This document shows, piece after piece, positions 33,076-42,634 of a stretch of 64,000 nt of DNA (position 1 is its first letter; each line of letters begins with the position of its first letter). The position numbers and the translations under genes were made by a program. Under the pieces are notes generated by a model that saw nothing but the letters and a program-made list of their open reading frames with translations, was not told the DNA's origin and did not search any database. Source of the DNA: Microbacterium sp. cx-55 (GTDB lineage Bacteria; Actinomycetota; Actinomycetes; Actinomycetales; Microbacteriaceae); the NCBI RefSeq assembly GCF_021117345.1, contig NZ_CP088261.1:2418001-2482000 (forward strand). The letters are read 5' to 3'.

Positions 33076-33765
33076 ATGGTGCCTTGCTGCTGCCATCTAC
33101 GGGATTTCGTTCGCGCCGTCCTCGACCTGCAGTGGGGCTCGATCGCAGAGTGGGCGACCGCCGGAATCGCCCTCCTCGCGCTCGTGGCGGCCGGCGGCTC
33201 TGCGTACTTCGCTCACACAGCGTCCGCCGCCGCGAGACAGCAAGCGAGAGCCGCGGAGACTGCTCTCGCAGCCGATATGAGAACGCGCGCAGAAGCCCAG
33301 GCGCGAAAGGTGTACGCGATCGAAATCCAACGGACGGTGAGTGAACCCGGGCATCCCGAGATCAGTCTCTTTGGCGATAGCTATGACTTCGTTGCGGACC
33401 CCACGCTGTCCACCTACGGGGAGGACCACTCCTCCTTCGATTCGCACGTTCTGCACATCGGAATCGAAGTGCAGAACGGTAGCGACGAGATCGTCGGTCC
33501 AATCACCATGGCACTCTTCGATAGCCACGCGAACACGCATTCGGTGTACGACTACCGATACACCGCGATCCTGCCCGGGCAAGCTCACAAGTTCGAGATC
33601 ATCGTCGAGGTGCCCCGCGGATATGACACGAGACTTCCCGCCGAAGAGATCATGAAAGGCCTGCAACCCGTGATCGAGTTCCGAGACTCGTCGGGCCAAT
33701 GGTGGTCACGACGAGGGCTTGATCCGATACAGCGCCTAGCGAGGGGCACCCATGAGACGCCGTGA
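33076..33765 (+). CDS. membrane-anchored hypothetical protein
   Basis: This is a 229-residue protein. An N-terminal membrane helix (WATAGIALLALVAAGGSAYF) is followed by a short Ala/Arg-rich coil and a soluble beta-rich domain (VLHIGIEVQNGSDEIVGPIT, YTAILPGQAHKFEIIVEVP, PVIEFRDSSGQWW). The start could be slightly downstream of the listed ATG, since the first 20 residues are unusual (three Cys in a row). Its layout resembles phage-encoded or stress-sensing one-helix proteins. The function is unknown. Confidence 0.55.
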   Translation: MVPCCCHLRDFVRAVLDLQWGSIAEWATAGIALLALVAAGGSAYFAHTASAAARQQARAAETALAADMRTRAEAQARKVYAIEIQRTVSEPGHPEISLFGDSYDFVADPTLSTYGEDHSSFDSHVLHIGIEVQNGSDEIVGPITMALFDSHANTHSVYDYRYTAILPGQAHKFEIIVEVPRGYDTRLPAEEIMKGLQPVIEFRDSSGQWWSRRGLDPIQRLARGTHETP

Positions 33766-33934
33766 AAGCTAGCAGGCGGGGTTGGTGAGAACGACGATCC
33801 GTCTGCGGCTAGTTCGAGCGAACGCTTAATTTGCCGCGCATTACAAGACTTCAAGGTTCACGACGCCCCTGTGCGGTCAGAACGTAGCCGCTGCGAGCAG
33901 CCCGAAGCGCGGTCGGTCCGTAATTCCCCGGGCT

Positions 33935-34420
33935 CTACCTCCGATACTCGACATACCCGTCATGAGGGATGCTGATCGAACCGGACTCTCCCTGTATCTG
34001 AAAGCCGTCAGCAGACATCGTGATCGCCACAAGCGGTCCGATGCCGATGAACTCCCGTCCAAAATGGCGGATGCCAATCGATTGAGGCCGCATCCGAACT
34101 ATGTCGGAGCGTCCAGTTCGAGGGCTGTCGGGTACGTTCGGCGAGCAGACCTGGCACCGCCGGTACCGACGCGGCCATGCCACCAGCTCGTCAACCGTCA
34201 CCAGTAGCGCTTCGTAGTGGGTAACGGATGAATTCGGCTTTTCGAGAATGACCGAATCACCATCGTCGTTCTTGCCGACGTACTCGTAGCTGTACCCGCC
34301 GTCTTCCCACTTCACTGCCTGCTGGACCTGATGCTGGATCGTGCCGCAGGCCGAGGTGTGAACGACGGCTACCCCGTCGCCCTTCTCGTTCAGGACGTAC
34401 AGCGTTGCTTCCCCATTCAT
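33935..34420 (-). CDS. hypothetical protein
   Basis: This is a 161-residue soluble protein with GGATGGAG ahead of the ATG. It opens MNGEATLYVLNEKGDGVAVV and contains a CQVC pair near the middle and an ISIPHDGYVEYRR end. No known domain is apparent. It is transcribed against its neighbours and sits just before the defence-like cluster. Confidence 0.5.
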   Translation of the reverse strand: MNGEATLYVLNEKGDGVAVVHTSACGTIQHQVQQAVKWEDGGYSYEYVGKNDDGDSVILEKPNSSVTHYEALLVTVDELVAWPRRYRRCQVCSPNVPDSPRTGRSDIVRMRPQSIGIRHFGREFIGIGPLVAITMSADGFQIQGESGSISIPHDGYVEYRR

Positions 34421-34559
34421 GGGTACTCCATCCTCAGCACAGGATACGAGCGGCCACGACGTGGCGGCCTGAAAACCTCATTAGATCAACACCGTACTCG
34501 GCAGGCCGGACTTGAGCGGACTCGGCCGAATGTCCGACTGGGCAGACAGGATGTTTCTC

Positions 34560-35570
34560 ATGACCAACGAACGTGCCGCCGAGAAGGAACTCGCCGGAGT
34601 GCAGGCTTGGATTTCAGCGGAGGCCCCTGGCTTGGCAGAGGATTTTCTACAGCTCGGTCGTGAAAGCCGCGCACGTCGGGAAGCCAAAGAGGCAGACGTC
34701 GCGGAACGTATCGCGCACCTATGGGCTCGCGGCTGGACCGTATTCGACGCTGTTGTCGCCGCAATGGAGCAGAGCGCAGCGCTGATGTTTGATCGTTCGG
34801 AGATCGAGGACAACCACGCACCGACGCGGGAAGCCCTGATGCTGATTCAGAGCGCCTCGACGCTCACATTGCGAGAAATCCAGGTACTCCTCCGAGCGGG
34901 TTACCTCTCGGGTGCATCAGCTCGATGGAGGGCGCTGCATGAGCTGGCGGTGACGGCGATCCTGGTAGCCGAAGGTGGACCCGATATCGCCCAGCGCTAC
35001 CTCGACCACGGCATCATGACCCAGTTCGTCCGGCTCGAAGAGTTCTACCGTCAACCACACCCCGAAGCGCCGTCCGATGAGGAACGCGCGGAGCGTCTGA
35101 CGCTAGTTCGAGACCTAACCGCGAAGCACACGCTCGCAGACGAGACGATTGCGTTCGGCCGCCCGTATGGGTGGGCAACACCTCTCATGCCCCGGCGTCG
35201 AGACGGCAAGTTTCACGAGCCCTCATTCACCCGTCTCGAGACCGCCGCGCGTCAAGCCGACATGCGATTACTCGTCCAGCACGGCGCTCACGGTCACGTC
35301 CACCATGATGCGGGCGCGGTTAGGACAGCGGTCTTGGTCGGCGGGACGAAGCTCATCGCGGGACCGCGAGACGACGAGATCCCGTCAGTCGCGGTCCCCG
35401 CGCTTCGCACGGTTGTTAGTGTTGCGGCCGCCACCCACATGGGATTCGAACCGGAATTCAGCGAGTTCGGCAAGCTCATAAGCTTGACCGCCGCGTCCAT
35501 TGCCGACCTCTCCATGCGCGGCGTCGATGAGTTCAAGAACGTGCATCGTTCGACCCGCCTTCTCTTCTGA
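34560..35570 (+). CDS. DUF5677-like protein at the head of the defence cluster
   Basis: This is a 336-residue helical protein. The block LREIQVLLRAGYLSGASARW, then LHELAVTAILVAEGG, with a later HGAHGHVHHDAG, fits the DUF5677 layout (a YR..SE..H-like helical bundle related to HEPN folds). I start at the ATG at 34,560, with AGACAGGA upstream; two in-frame ATGs occur further up. The family is frequent in defence islands, but its activity is not established. It is followed at 60 bases by the methyltransferase. Confidence 0.7.
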   Translation: MTNERAAEKELAGVQAWISAEAPGLAEDFLQLGRESRARREAKEADVAERIAHLWARGWTVFDAVVAAMEQSAALMFDRSEIEDNHAPTREALMLIQSASTLTLREIQVLLRAGYLSGASARWRALHELAVTAILVAEGGPDIAQRYLDHGIMTQFVRLEEFYRQPHPEAPSDEERAERLTLVRDLTAKHTLADETIAFGRPYGWATPLMPRRRDGKFHEPSFTRLETAARQADMRLLVQHGAHGHVHHDAGAVRTAVLVGGTKLIAGPRDDEIPSVAVPALRTVVSVAAATHMGFEPEFSEFGKLISLTAASIADLSMRGVDEFKNVHRSTRLLF

Positions 35571-35629
35571 ACCAGCGGAGCGCCGCTTCGTATCCAGCGT
35601 GTCGGTGCCCGCGGGCATACTCTCTCAAC

Positions 35630-37372
35630 GTGGGATCAACGCGCGAACTTGAGTCAACACTCGCTCGCCCTCTCGGCGCCCGAGGGTCGCGGGCAACGGT
35701 CGGGTCGGCGGACCCGGCAGCGGAGCTCACCCCCACCACTGCTGCTGTTCTCGCCGCTATCCCGGCTTGGTGGTCGGCACAAGCCGCCCGCGCGGGTCTC
35801 AACGGGGCGTGGCTCGACGTCCACTTCGCGCTCGACACGCTCCCTCCGCTTGCTCTCGCGGAGGCACCCCCTCTCGAACAGCAGTGGGGTCCCCTCAGCG
35901 CCGAAGAAGTGGGCGCTGCGTACGTCGAGTCGCTCGCCGCGGAGACGCGTTCGCGACACGGACGTCACTACACCCCTCATGAACTTGCTTCGCAATTGTG
36001 GAACATGACTCGCACTGCGCTGGGTATGCGCCGTGGTGCTTCCCTTCCGCTCCCCGGCCTCATCCGAGATCCCGCGTGCGGGGCCGGAGCATTGCTACTG
36101 CCGGCGCTCCGTGAACACCTGCGTGCGAGCGCCGATAAGGATCCGCGTCTGGTACTCAGTCGCATCCCTTGGCTGCTCGAGGGAATCGATATGGACCCAG
36201 CGGCCGTCTGGGTTGCGAACGTCGTATTCGCCGCCGAGATGCTTCCAACCTTTGCGCGAATCCCCGAGCATCTCCGCCAGCCGTTGCCCAAGCTGGCACG
36301 AGTGGGCGATGGGCTGGATGCTGAGGTTCGGCCTGCACGCGCGGTTGTAATGAACCCTCCTTATGGCCGCGTTCGGCTCACAGTGCCAGATCGTGAACGA
36401 TTCGCCGACGTCCTTTATGGGCACGCGAATCTTTACGGCCTGTTCATGGCCGCGGCATCGGGCTCCCTGGACGAGGATGGGGTGCTTTCTGCGCTCGTGC
36501 CGACTTCCTTCACTGCGGGTCGCTACTTCGAACCCTTACGTCGGCGCCTCACGACGAGCCTCCGCCTCCGTGAGGTTGCCTTCGTTGCAGACCGTTCGGG
36601 AGTCTTCACCTCGGTACTTCAGGAAACGTGCCTCGCGACTTTCACACGCAAACGAGCACAGAAGACGCGGATCAGCTCGGTCGGGTCGACACTCACCTAC
36701 GTCGCCACGGTGAAATCGCCGACGGGCGGAGCACCGTGGCTACTGCCGCGCCGATCGGATCTTGCTCCGATAGCGGCCGCAGCAGCTCAGCTTCCCCTTA
36801 ACCTCGGAGCTGCAGGCTGGCGGGTCAGCACAGGGCCGCTTGTCTGGAATCGACGACGAGATGATCTTCACGCACGCCCCGCGAGCGGACGACTCCCCAT
36901 CGTGTGGGCCGCCGATATCGATGGTGGGGTACTACACCGCGACCAGGCGCGCGCAGCGCATCGATACATCGCTCTTCGCTCAGAGGCGGACTACAAAACG
37001 CTTGAGCTTGGGAACCCGTGCATTCTGGTCCAGCGGACTACGGCACCCGAGCAGTCACGGCGTCTGGTCGCGGTTGAACTCACGGACGCCGCCTTGGCGG
37101 AACTCGGTGGCGGCGTGGTTGTGGAAAACCATGTCAACGTGCTTCGAGAGAATGAGAAAGAACCGCTCGTCAGCCGGTCTCTCCTGACACGGCTTCTCTC
37201 CACGGAGACACTCGACAAGCTTGTCCGCTGCATTTCGGGTTCGGTAGCCCTCTCAGCGTACGAACTCGAATCGATCCCGCTCCCGGACGCACAGACACTC
37301 GCTCTATGGGAGAAACTCGACGCATCCACACTCAAGCAAGAAGTCGAACGAACGTATCTCCTGTCAGACTGA
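35630..37372 (+). CDS. DNA adenine N6-methyltransferase of a type II R-M system
   Basis: This is a 580-residue methyltransferase. RSRHGRHYTP (about 107-116), the AdoMet-binding motif I DPACGAG (147-153) and the catalytic NPPYG (242-246) place it among gamma-type N6-adenine enzymes, as in PstI and Eco57I modification subunits. A target-recognition region fills the C-terminal half. A CATACT -10 element lies at 35,615-35,620, about ten bases before the GTG, so the message may be leaderless. The restriction enzyme gene follows after four bases. It should methylate the site cut by its partner. Confidence 0.88.
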   Translation: MGSTRELESTLARPLGARGSRATVGSADPAAELTPTTAAVLAAIPAWWSAQAARAGLNGAWLDVHFALDTLPPLALAEAPPLEQQWGPLSAEEVGAAYVESLAAETRSRHGRHYTPHELASQLWNMTRTALGMRRGASLPLPGLIRDPACGAGALLLPALREHLRASADKDPRLVLSRIPWLLEGIDMDPAAVWVANVVFAAEMLPTFARIPEHLRQPLPKLARVGDGLDAEVRPARAVVMNPPYGRVRLTVPDRERFADVLYGHANLYGLFMAAASGSLDEDGVLSALVPTSFTAGRYFEPLRRRLTTSLRLREVAFVADRSGVFTSVLQETCLATFTRKRAQKTRISSVGSTLTYVATVKSPTGGAPWLLPRRSDLAPIAAAAAQLPLNLGAAGWRVSTGPLVWNRRRDDLHARPASGRLPIVWAADIDGGVLHRDQARAAHRYIALRSEADYKTLELGNPCILVQRTTAPEQSRRLVAVELTDAALAELGGGVVVENHVNVLRENEKEPLVSRSLLTRLLSTETLDKLVRCISGSVALSAYELESIPLPDAQTLALWEKLDASTLKQEVERTYLLSD

Positions 37373-37376
37373 CGCC

Positions 37377-38438
37377 ATGAGACCAGTCATCTCGGCAACG
37401 GAAGCCGAACGCCGACTACTGATCATCTTTCCGCGCGGCGCCTTCGACACCGTTATGTCGAGTCGTCTGGCCGGCGCAGCGGTCGCTGCCCTCATCTACG
37501 TCGATGCCATCTGGACGGAAGACGCGGCGACAACATTCTGGGGACGCCCATCAATGGTGACTTGGATGTCTGAAGCTATGCGAGCACGTATGGACGATAG
37601 TTCTCGCGTCGCCTGGCGGACCGCTGCCGCGAAGAACAGCGAGAAGGTTGTAGCCCTGATGGAGTCGTGGAGCGTGTCTCCCACAACAAGCTACGCAGAC
37701 AATTCTCGTGAGACGCTACGAGACGAGACTTTCCGTCGATGGCTAGAAATCGGCGCCGTTCGTCAGCGCTCGGGCGTTCCGAAGACCTCCAGCAAAGGGC
37801 GCTGGGCCCTAGAGCCGCACTTCGCGGACCTTTTTGATCCCGCGCTCAAAGATGTCGCTACTCGCGCCGCCGCATGGAGAGAATCCCATTTGTCTCCTTC
37901 CGCAAAGATCCGAGTTCAGTTCGCACTCGAAGGCGACGAGGCGAAACACGCTGTTACGGTCGCCTTGCCAAGCCGATCGGACACGCGTCGTCTCGAAGCA
38001 GGACGTGCGTCGCTCATCCTCAAGGGCGTCATGGAGGATTGGGCACCCTCGCGACTCCGTAAGCCATATGTCATCACGATCAGCGAGCCTGGAAACAAGG
38101 TCTTCATCCCGGATCAAGCACTTCTCGCGACGCTAGGGCTGTCGATTGACACCTCCGACCTTCTTCCCGATGCAATCATTGCCGACGTGGACGACGACGT
38201 CTTGTTCTGGTTCATCGAGGTTGCCAACTCTGACGGTGTAATCGATGAAGGTCGCCAAGCCAAGCTGCTCTCTTGGGCCCAGCAGCAGTCCATCGATCCC
38301 GCACAATGCCGGTTCTTGACGGCCTTTCTGTCCCGCGGCGACACAGCAGCACGCAAACGTTTGAAGGACTTGGCGCCCAACTCATTCGCGTTCTTCGCGG
38401 CGGAGCCAGGGCACGAGCTCGCCTGGTACCCGCTGTAG
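37377..38438 (+). CDS. BsuBI/PstI-family restriction endonuclease
   Basis: This is a 353-residue restriction enzyme. The C-terminal domain shows the family signature: ISEPGNKVFIPDQALLATLG, LPDAIIADVD (Asp265), FWFIEVANSDGVID (Glu281) and RFLTAFLSRGD. Family members PstI and BsuBI cut CTGCAG; the actual site here cannot be told from sequence alone. The N-terminal 180 residues are a helical domain. It lies four bases after the methyltransferase gene, a complete R-M pair in methylase-first order. Confidence 0.88.
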   Translation: MRPVISATEAERRLLIIFPRGAFDTVMSSRLAGAAVAALIYVDAIWTEDAATTFWGRPSMVTWMSEAMRARMDDSSRVAWRTAAAKNSEKVVALMESWSVSPTTSYADNSRETLRDETFRRWLEIGAVRQRSGVPKTSSKGRWALEPHFADLFDPALKDVATRAAAWRESHLSPSAKIRVQFALEGDEAKHAVTVALPSRSDTRRLEAGRASLILKGVMEDWAPSRLRKPYVITISEPGNKVFIPDQALLATLGLSIDTSDLLPDAIIADVDDDVLFWFIEVANSDGVIDEGRQAKLLSWAQQQSIDPAQCRFLTAFLSRGDTAARKRLKDLAPNSFAFFAAEPGHELAWYPL

Positions 38439-38486
38439 AAGGACTGGATGCTTTGACGTTCAGTAACTGAGTGAATCGGAGACAGA

Positions 38487-41066
38487 ATGCCTTTCGTTCG
38501 GACAAACGCTGACAGCAGTGTTCCTGCAACCCCGGCCGACCTCTACCGCGATGACCTGAATCCTGGCCCGGGTGCCGTGCCGGGCCTATGGGCGCATCAG
38601 TCCGAAATGCTCAAGACCTTCGCAGACCACGATGGCAAGCCGGACGTGGCATTGGAACTTCCTACGGGCACGGGCAAGACGCTCACCGGCCTACTCATCG
38701 CCGAGTGGACGCGTCGCAAGCGTCGGGCCAGAGTGATCTATGCCGTCCCGACCAAGCAGCTCGCGCGTCAGGTCGTCGCAGCCGCCGGCCCAGAGGACAT
38801 CGAAACGGCCCTCCTGATCGGGAGGAGCCGCGACTGGCCGAGCGGTGCGCAAGCAGCATACGAGTCGGCAAGCGCGATCGCTGTCACTACGTACAGCAGC
38901 ATCTTCAACACGAACCCTCGGCTGGCGGACGCCGACCTGATCCTGTTCGACGACGCGCATGCCGGCGAACAGTACGTGGGTGAGGCGTACGGCGTCAGCA
39001 TCAGCCGATGGGCGAAGCCAGCTGAGTACCACGCGGTTCTCGACGCGGTCGCGCCCGCCCTCGACGGCGTGTTTCTCGAGCGCCTGCGCGCCGCCGAACC
39101 CGACCCCAACATCGCTGCGGACGTGCGGATGGTTGTTCCGCTCCGGCAGCCTGGCATGGTTGCGGGCCTCGCGGACGCGCTTACCACGTGCACCGAATCT
39201 CAGAGTTACCAGTTCGCTATGGTCCGGGCCGGACTCAGCTCGTGCCTGGTGTACGTCGCTTATTCGGGCATCCTGGTGCGTCCGTATATTCCGCCGACAC
39301 ATCAGAACGCGTTGTTCTCCCGGGCAAGACAGCGGGTCTACCTGTCCGCGACGCTCGGCGAGGGCGGCGAACTCGAGCGAGCTTTCGGTCGCAGCGGTAT
39401 TCATCGCCTCGGACAACCGACGACTCCGCCCCGGTACGGACGGCGCTTCTTCGTGTTCCCAGAGTTCGTCGAGGACTCTGATCCCGCTGATCTGGCCCGC
39501 GACATCGTAGGCAAGGCGGGCAAGGCGCTCGTCCTTGCACCAAAGAAGGACATCGCGATGCAGGATGCAGCGTCGCTGGCGCAGCCCGGCTGGCCCGTCA
39601 TGGGAGTCGACGATGTGGCCGACGGAATGGGACCGTTCGCGGTACTCAAGAACGGCGTGTGTGGACTAGCCGCGCGGTACGACGGACTCGATCTTCCCGG
39701 CGACAGTTGCCGACTTGTCGCGCTTGACGGCGTACCGAACCAGGACAATCTTCAGGAGCGCTTTCTCCAAAACCGAGCTCGCGCCAGCGTGGCTCTCGCG
39801 TCCCGAGTGCGGACTCGTGTTATCCAGGGTGCCGGACGGTGCACGCGCGGCCCACGCGACACCGCAATCGTGCTGGTGCTCGGCGGCGAGTTGTCAAGGT
39901 ATCTCACACGACCCGAAGTTACGCAGGCCCTGGACCCAGAGCTTCAAGCCGAGCTGCGGTTCGGGCGCGAGAACTCTCAGGCGCTTGGTGCGCCGGACGT
40001 CATGGAGAACGTCCGCGCATTCCTTGAGCAGGAAACGGACGACACGTGGCGATCAGGAGCCGAACCCGTCCTGACTGACTACCGCAAGGAAATGTCTCAG
40101 CATATGCCGGACGGCACCACCGCTCTCGCGGCGTGCAGTTCGCATGAGATTCAGGCCTGGGCGGCCGCGACTGCTGAGGGATGGGCGGATGCCGCGCTCC
40201 ATGCCCACGAGGCTGCCCGCTTGGTGGGAGCTGGTGGCCGAGCAACCGCTGGCTACCGCGCCTTCTGGCTGTACCTCGAAGCAGTCTGGTCGGATCAAGC
40301 CGCGGATCAGTCGGGAGATCAAGCCGGACGAGCAGCGGCATTGGCACTCGTTCGTCAAGCTGAGCAGGTGCTCGGACTCGGTTCTTGGGTCCGGCAGATG
40401 GCGCCGTTCCCCGCGGCCGAGCGCTCACCCCTCGGCGCGGTGGACGCGTTGGCGGTGTCCGAGATCGCTGGCCGCCTCACGAGCGGAGTGAACCAGGCAT
40501 CGGTTCTTCGGCGCCTTGGCGCTATCCACGCTGGGCTCGCCGAACGGGACCCCGGTAAGTACGAGCCCGCCCTCACGGACCTCGGAAAGATGCTCGGAGC
40601 TGCCGCGTTCAAGCCGAAGCCCAAGGGGCGCTGTGACTCGGTCTGGCCTTGGGGGAACGAACTTTGGCTTGCAGTCGAAGCGAAGAGCGACCACGAACCG
40701 ACGGGTGTCGTGCCTCACAAGGACATTCGCCAGGCGAACGACCAGCTTCGCCTTCTTGCCGCAGATGCAGCCATCCCCGCGGCTCCGGTAGGGAGCGCGA
40801 CCATCGTCGTCTCGCCGAAGCCGGGGATCCATGAGGACGGTATCGCGGGCGCGGAGAGCCATGTGCACTTTGCCGCACCGCAGACGATCGCAGAGCTCGC
40901 GCATGACGTCGACTCGGCGTGGAGCGAACTGCTTGCAAAGTCGTCGGGCCGGTCCGAGGCACAACACAGAGAACTAGTCGCCGACACATTCAACAGCCGC
41001 GGAATTCTTCCATCCCAGGTGCACGAGAGGCTGACGCGGGACCCAATAAACGCTTGGGCGGAATAG
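38487..41066 (+). CDS. SF2 helicase, DinG/XPD-like, next to the R-M pair
   Basis: This is an 859-residue helicase. Motif I PTGTGKT is at 59-65, Ia VPTKQLARQV at 87-96, II DDAH at 155-158, III LSAT near 302, and VI VIQGAGRCTRGPRD near 447. Near residue 740 the sequence LWLAVEAKSDHEP resembles a nuclease E-x-K strand, so a second activity is possible. The four Cys of an Fe-S cluster are not apparent. GGAGAC precedes the ATG. It follows the restriction gene by 48 bases and precedes a PD-(D/E)xK protein; the two may act together. Confidence 0.82.
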   Translation: MPFVRTNADSSVPATPADLYRDDLNPGPGAVPGLWAHQSEMLKTFADHDGKPDVALELPTGTGKTLTGLLIAEWTRRKRRARVIYAVPTKQLARQVVAAAGPEDIETALLIGRSRDWPSGAQAAYESASAIAVTTYSSIFNTNPRLADADLILFDDAHAGEQYVGEAYGVSISRWAKPAEYHAVLDAVAPALDGVFLERLRAAEPDPNIAADVRMVVPLRQPGMVAGLADALTTCTESQSYQFAMVRAGLSSCLVYVAYSGILVRPYIPPTHQNALFSRARQRVYLSATLGEGGELERAFGRSGIHRLGQPTTPPRYGRRFFVFPEFVEDSDPADLARDIVGKAGKALVLAPKKDIAMQDAASLAQPGWPVMGVDDVADGMGPFAVLKNGVCGLAARYDGLDLPGDSCRLVALDGVPNQDNLQERFLQNRARASVALASRVRTRVIQGAGRCTRGPRDTAIVLVLGGELSRYLTRPEVTQALDPELQAELRFGRENSQALGAPDVMENVRAFLEQETDDTWRSGAEPVLTDYRKEMSQHMPDGTTALAACSSHEIQAWAAATAEGWADAALHAHEAARLVGAGGRATAGYRAFWLYLEAVWSDQAADQSGDQAGRAAALALVRQAEQVLGLGSWVRQMAPFPAAERSPLGAVDALAVSEIAGRLTSGVNQASVLRRLGAIHAGLAERDPGKYEPALTDLGKMLGAAAFKPKPKGRCDSVWPWGNELWLAVEAKSDHEPTGVVPHKDIRQANDQLRLLAADAAIPAAPVGSATIVVSPKPGIHEDGIAGAESHVHFAAPQTIAELAHDVDSAWSELLAKSSGRSEAQHRELVADTFNSRGILPSQVHERLTRDPINAWAE

Positions 41067-41080
41067 AAAGATGCTTGTGC

Positions 41081-41109
41081 TTGACACGGCGACGCTCCCT
41101 GTCATAATC
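41081..41109 (+). promoter_or_regulatory. strong consensus promoter
   Basis: TTGACA (41,081-41,086), a 17-base spacer and CATAAT (41,104-41,109) form a near-perfect housekeeping promoter in the gap between the helicase and the next gene. Transcription would begin about 20 bases before the start codon at 41,135. Confidence 0.85.
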
Positions 41110-41134
41110 AGGGGCACACAAGGGGACACCACGC

Positions 41135-42598
41135 ATGCGCTTCTCAGAAGCATTCAACATCGAGCGAGCTGACGAGGACGACTGGTTCGACCCTCACCTG
41201 ACCATCGACACGAAACTCTTCATTGATCCGCTGCTCTTGCTCGATATTGGCGGTGAGTGGGCAGGCGCTCACGATGAGCTCATCGCGCACTTCGTGCATT
41301 GCTATGGTCTTGTCGCGAAAGCGACGAGCTCGGGATCGCTCTCAGCCGTCGCCGCTCGTCGGCTTCTAACTTTCCCGGAACCCGCTGAGATCGGTCTGGG
41401 CTATACCGCCCAGGGCACTTCGGGCGCTGGCGCGGGGGCACAGTTCGCAAATCGGATGGCGGACGGGATTGCCGTTGCGATCCGAGCTGGCCTGGCCAAT
41501 CCGGAACACATCGAAGAGATCGGCATCCTCAACGCGGGCATCGGCGCGGACCGGATCTCCGACGCCGTCGCGAACGTACTGAAACCGCGTTTGATCAGCT
41601 ACACGCAGGAAGTCGCAGCAAGGCACGGCGTCCCACTCGAGGACCAGAAGGTCAGGCATGCGCGGGTGAATCTTGCTGCCGGTCGGTGGGTCGATGAGGT
41701 CGTCGCTCTCCCCAAGAACCCGTCCACGGGCAAACCCATCATCTTGGTGCCCCAGATGCTGCTCAACGAGCTACCTATTTTGAACGCTGACGACTGGTTC
41801 GACTCGGACCTGAACACGGACGTCCGCCTCCAGATGAACCTCACGGTCGGCGCCGCCGTCCGCAAGGCCGACATCGTCCGTTGGGCGCGCACCCATCCCG
41901 ACCGCGTGCGCACCTGGGCACGAGAGCAAACGTCCCGCGAAGACCTCGCCGGATACGACTTCGAATCCGATCCGATCGGCGTCGTTCAGTGGGACCGGGA
42001 GCCCGCCCGTTGGGCGTCCGAACATCCCATCGAGGTTCCTCAAGTCGTCACGGTCGTAGACCTCGTGGCGCTTGTGGGGAAGACCATCGAGCAGTTCCAG
42101 CACTTCATCGAGGAACAGCGCGGCTGGAAGCTGCTCCACAACGACGATGGCAGCTACAAGCCTGAGGAAGCCGCACAGCTCGCCTACCTCGGCATGGCAC
42201 AGTCGTATCTGCGGCTATACGGCGTCGAACTTGACCGGGAAGTGGAACTCGGCCGCGGGCCCGTCGACTTCAAAGCGACTTCGGGCGCGTCCGCGCGTCT
42301 GCTTGTCGAGATGAAGAAGGAGCACAACGGAAAGTTCTGGAATGGCATCGAAGCCCAACTCCCGAGCTACCTGCGGTCCGATGGATCGAAGTATGGCTGG
42401 TACGTCGCGCTCCGGTTCCGGAGCAACAGGCCCTCGGATATTCGCCTTAGGACACTGCCGGCCGTGGTCAGCCGTGTCGCCAGAGAAACCGGAACCAATC
42501 TTCGCTTCACAGTCGTCGACGCTCGCCCAAAGGAATCCGCTTCCAACATCGATCCGGCGGACATCGACAAGATGATCGAAGGTCTTGAGCCGTCGTGA
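41135..42598 (+). CDS. PD-(D/E)xK nuclease-like protein, own promoter
   Basis: This is a 487-residue protein. Residues 1-320 form a region I do not recognise (starts MRFSEAFNIERADEDDWFDP). The C-terminal part has the restriction-enzyme core RGPVDFK (Asp378) followed 14 residues later by LLVEMKK (Glu392, Lys394), the D-x(13)-ExK pattern of PD-(D/E)xK nucleases. AAGGGGAC precedes the ATG, and a consensus promoter lies just upstream, so it can be made independently of the helicase. It is a strong candidate effector of a helicase-nuclease defence unit. Confidence 0.75.
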   Translation: MRFSEAFNIERADEDDWFDPHLTIDTKLFIDPLLLLDIGGEWAGAHDELIAHFVHCYGLVAKATSSGSLSAVAARRLLTFPEPAEIGLGYTAQGTSGAGAGAQFANRMADGIAVAIRAGLANPEHIEEIGILNAGIGADRISDAVANVLKPRLISYTQEVAARHGVPLEDQKVRHARVNLAAGRWVDEVVALPKNPSTGKPIILVPQMLLNELPILNADDWFDSDLNTDVRLQMNLTVGAAVRKADIVRWARTHPDRVRTWAREQTSREDLAGYDFESDPIGVVQWDREPARWASEHPIEVPQVVTVVDLVALVGKTIEQFQHFIEEQRGWKLLHNDDGSYKPEEAAQLAYLGMAQSYLRLYGVELDREVELGRGPVDFKATSGASARLLVEMKKEHNGKFWNGIEAQLPSYLRSDGSKYGWYVALRFRSNRPSDIRLRTLPAVVSRVARETGTNLRFTVVDARPKESASNIDPADIDKMIEGLEPS

Positions 42599-42634
42599 AT
42601 CTCTCGCATCCATCCAACCGAGACTTTATAGCTG

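Noticed and set aside
41135..42598. Assignment of the nuclease-helicase pair to Hachiman
   Set aside because: I cannot see DUF1837 features in the nuclease, and its D-x(13)-ExK core lies at the C-terminal end of a large unknown domain.
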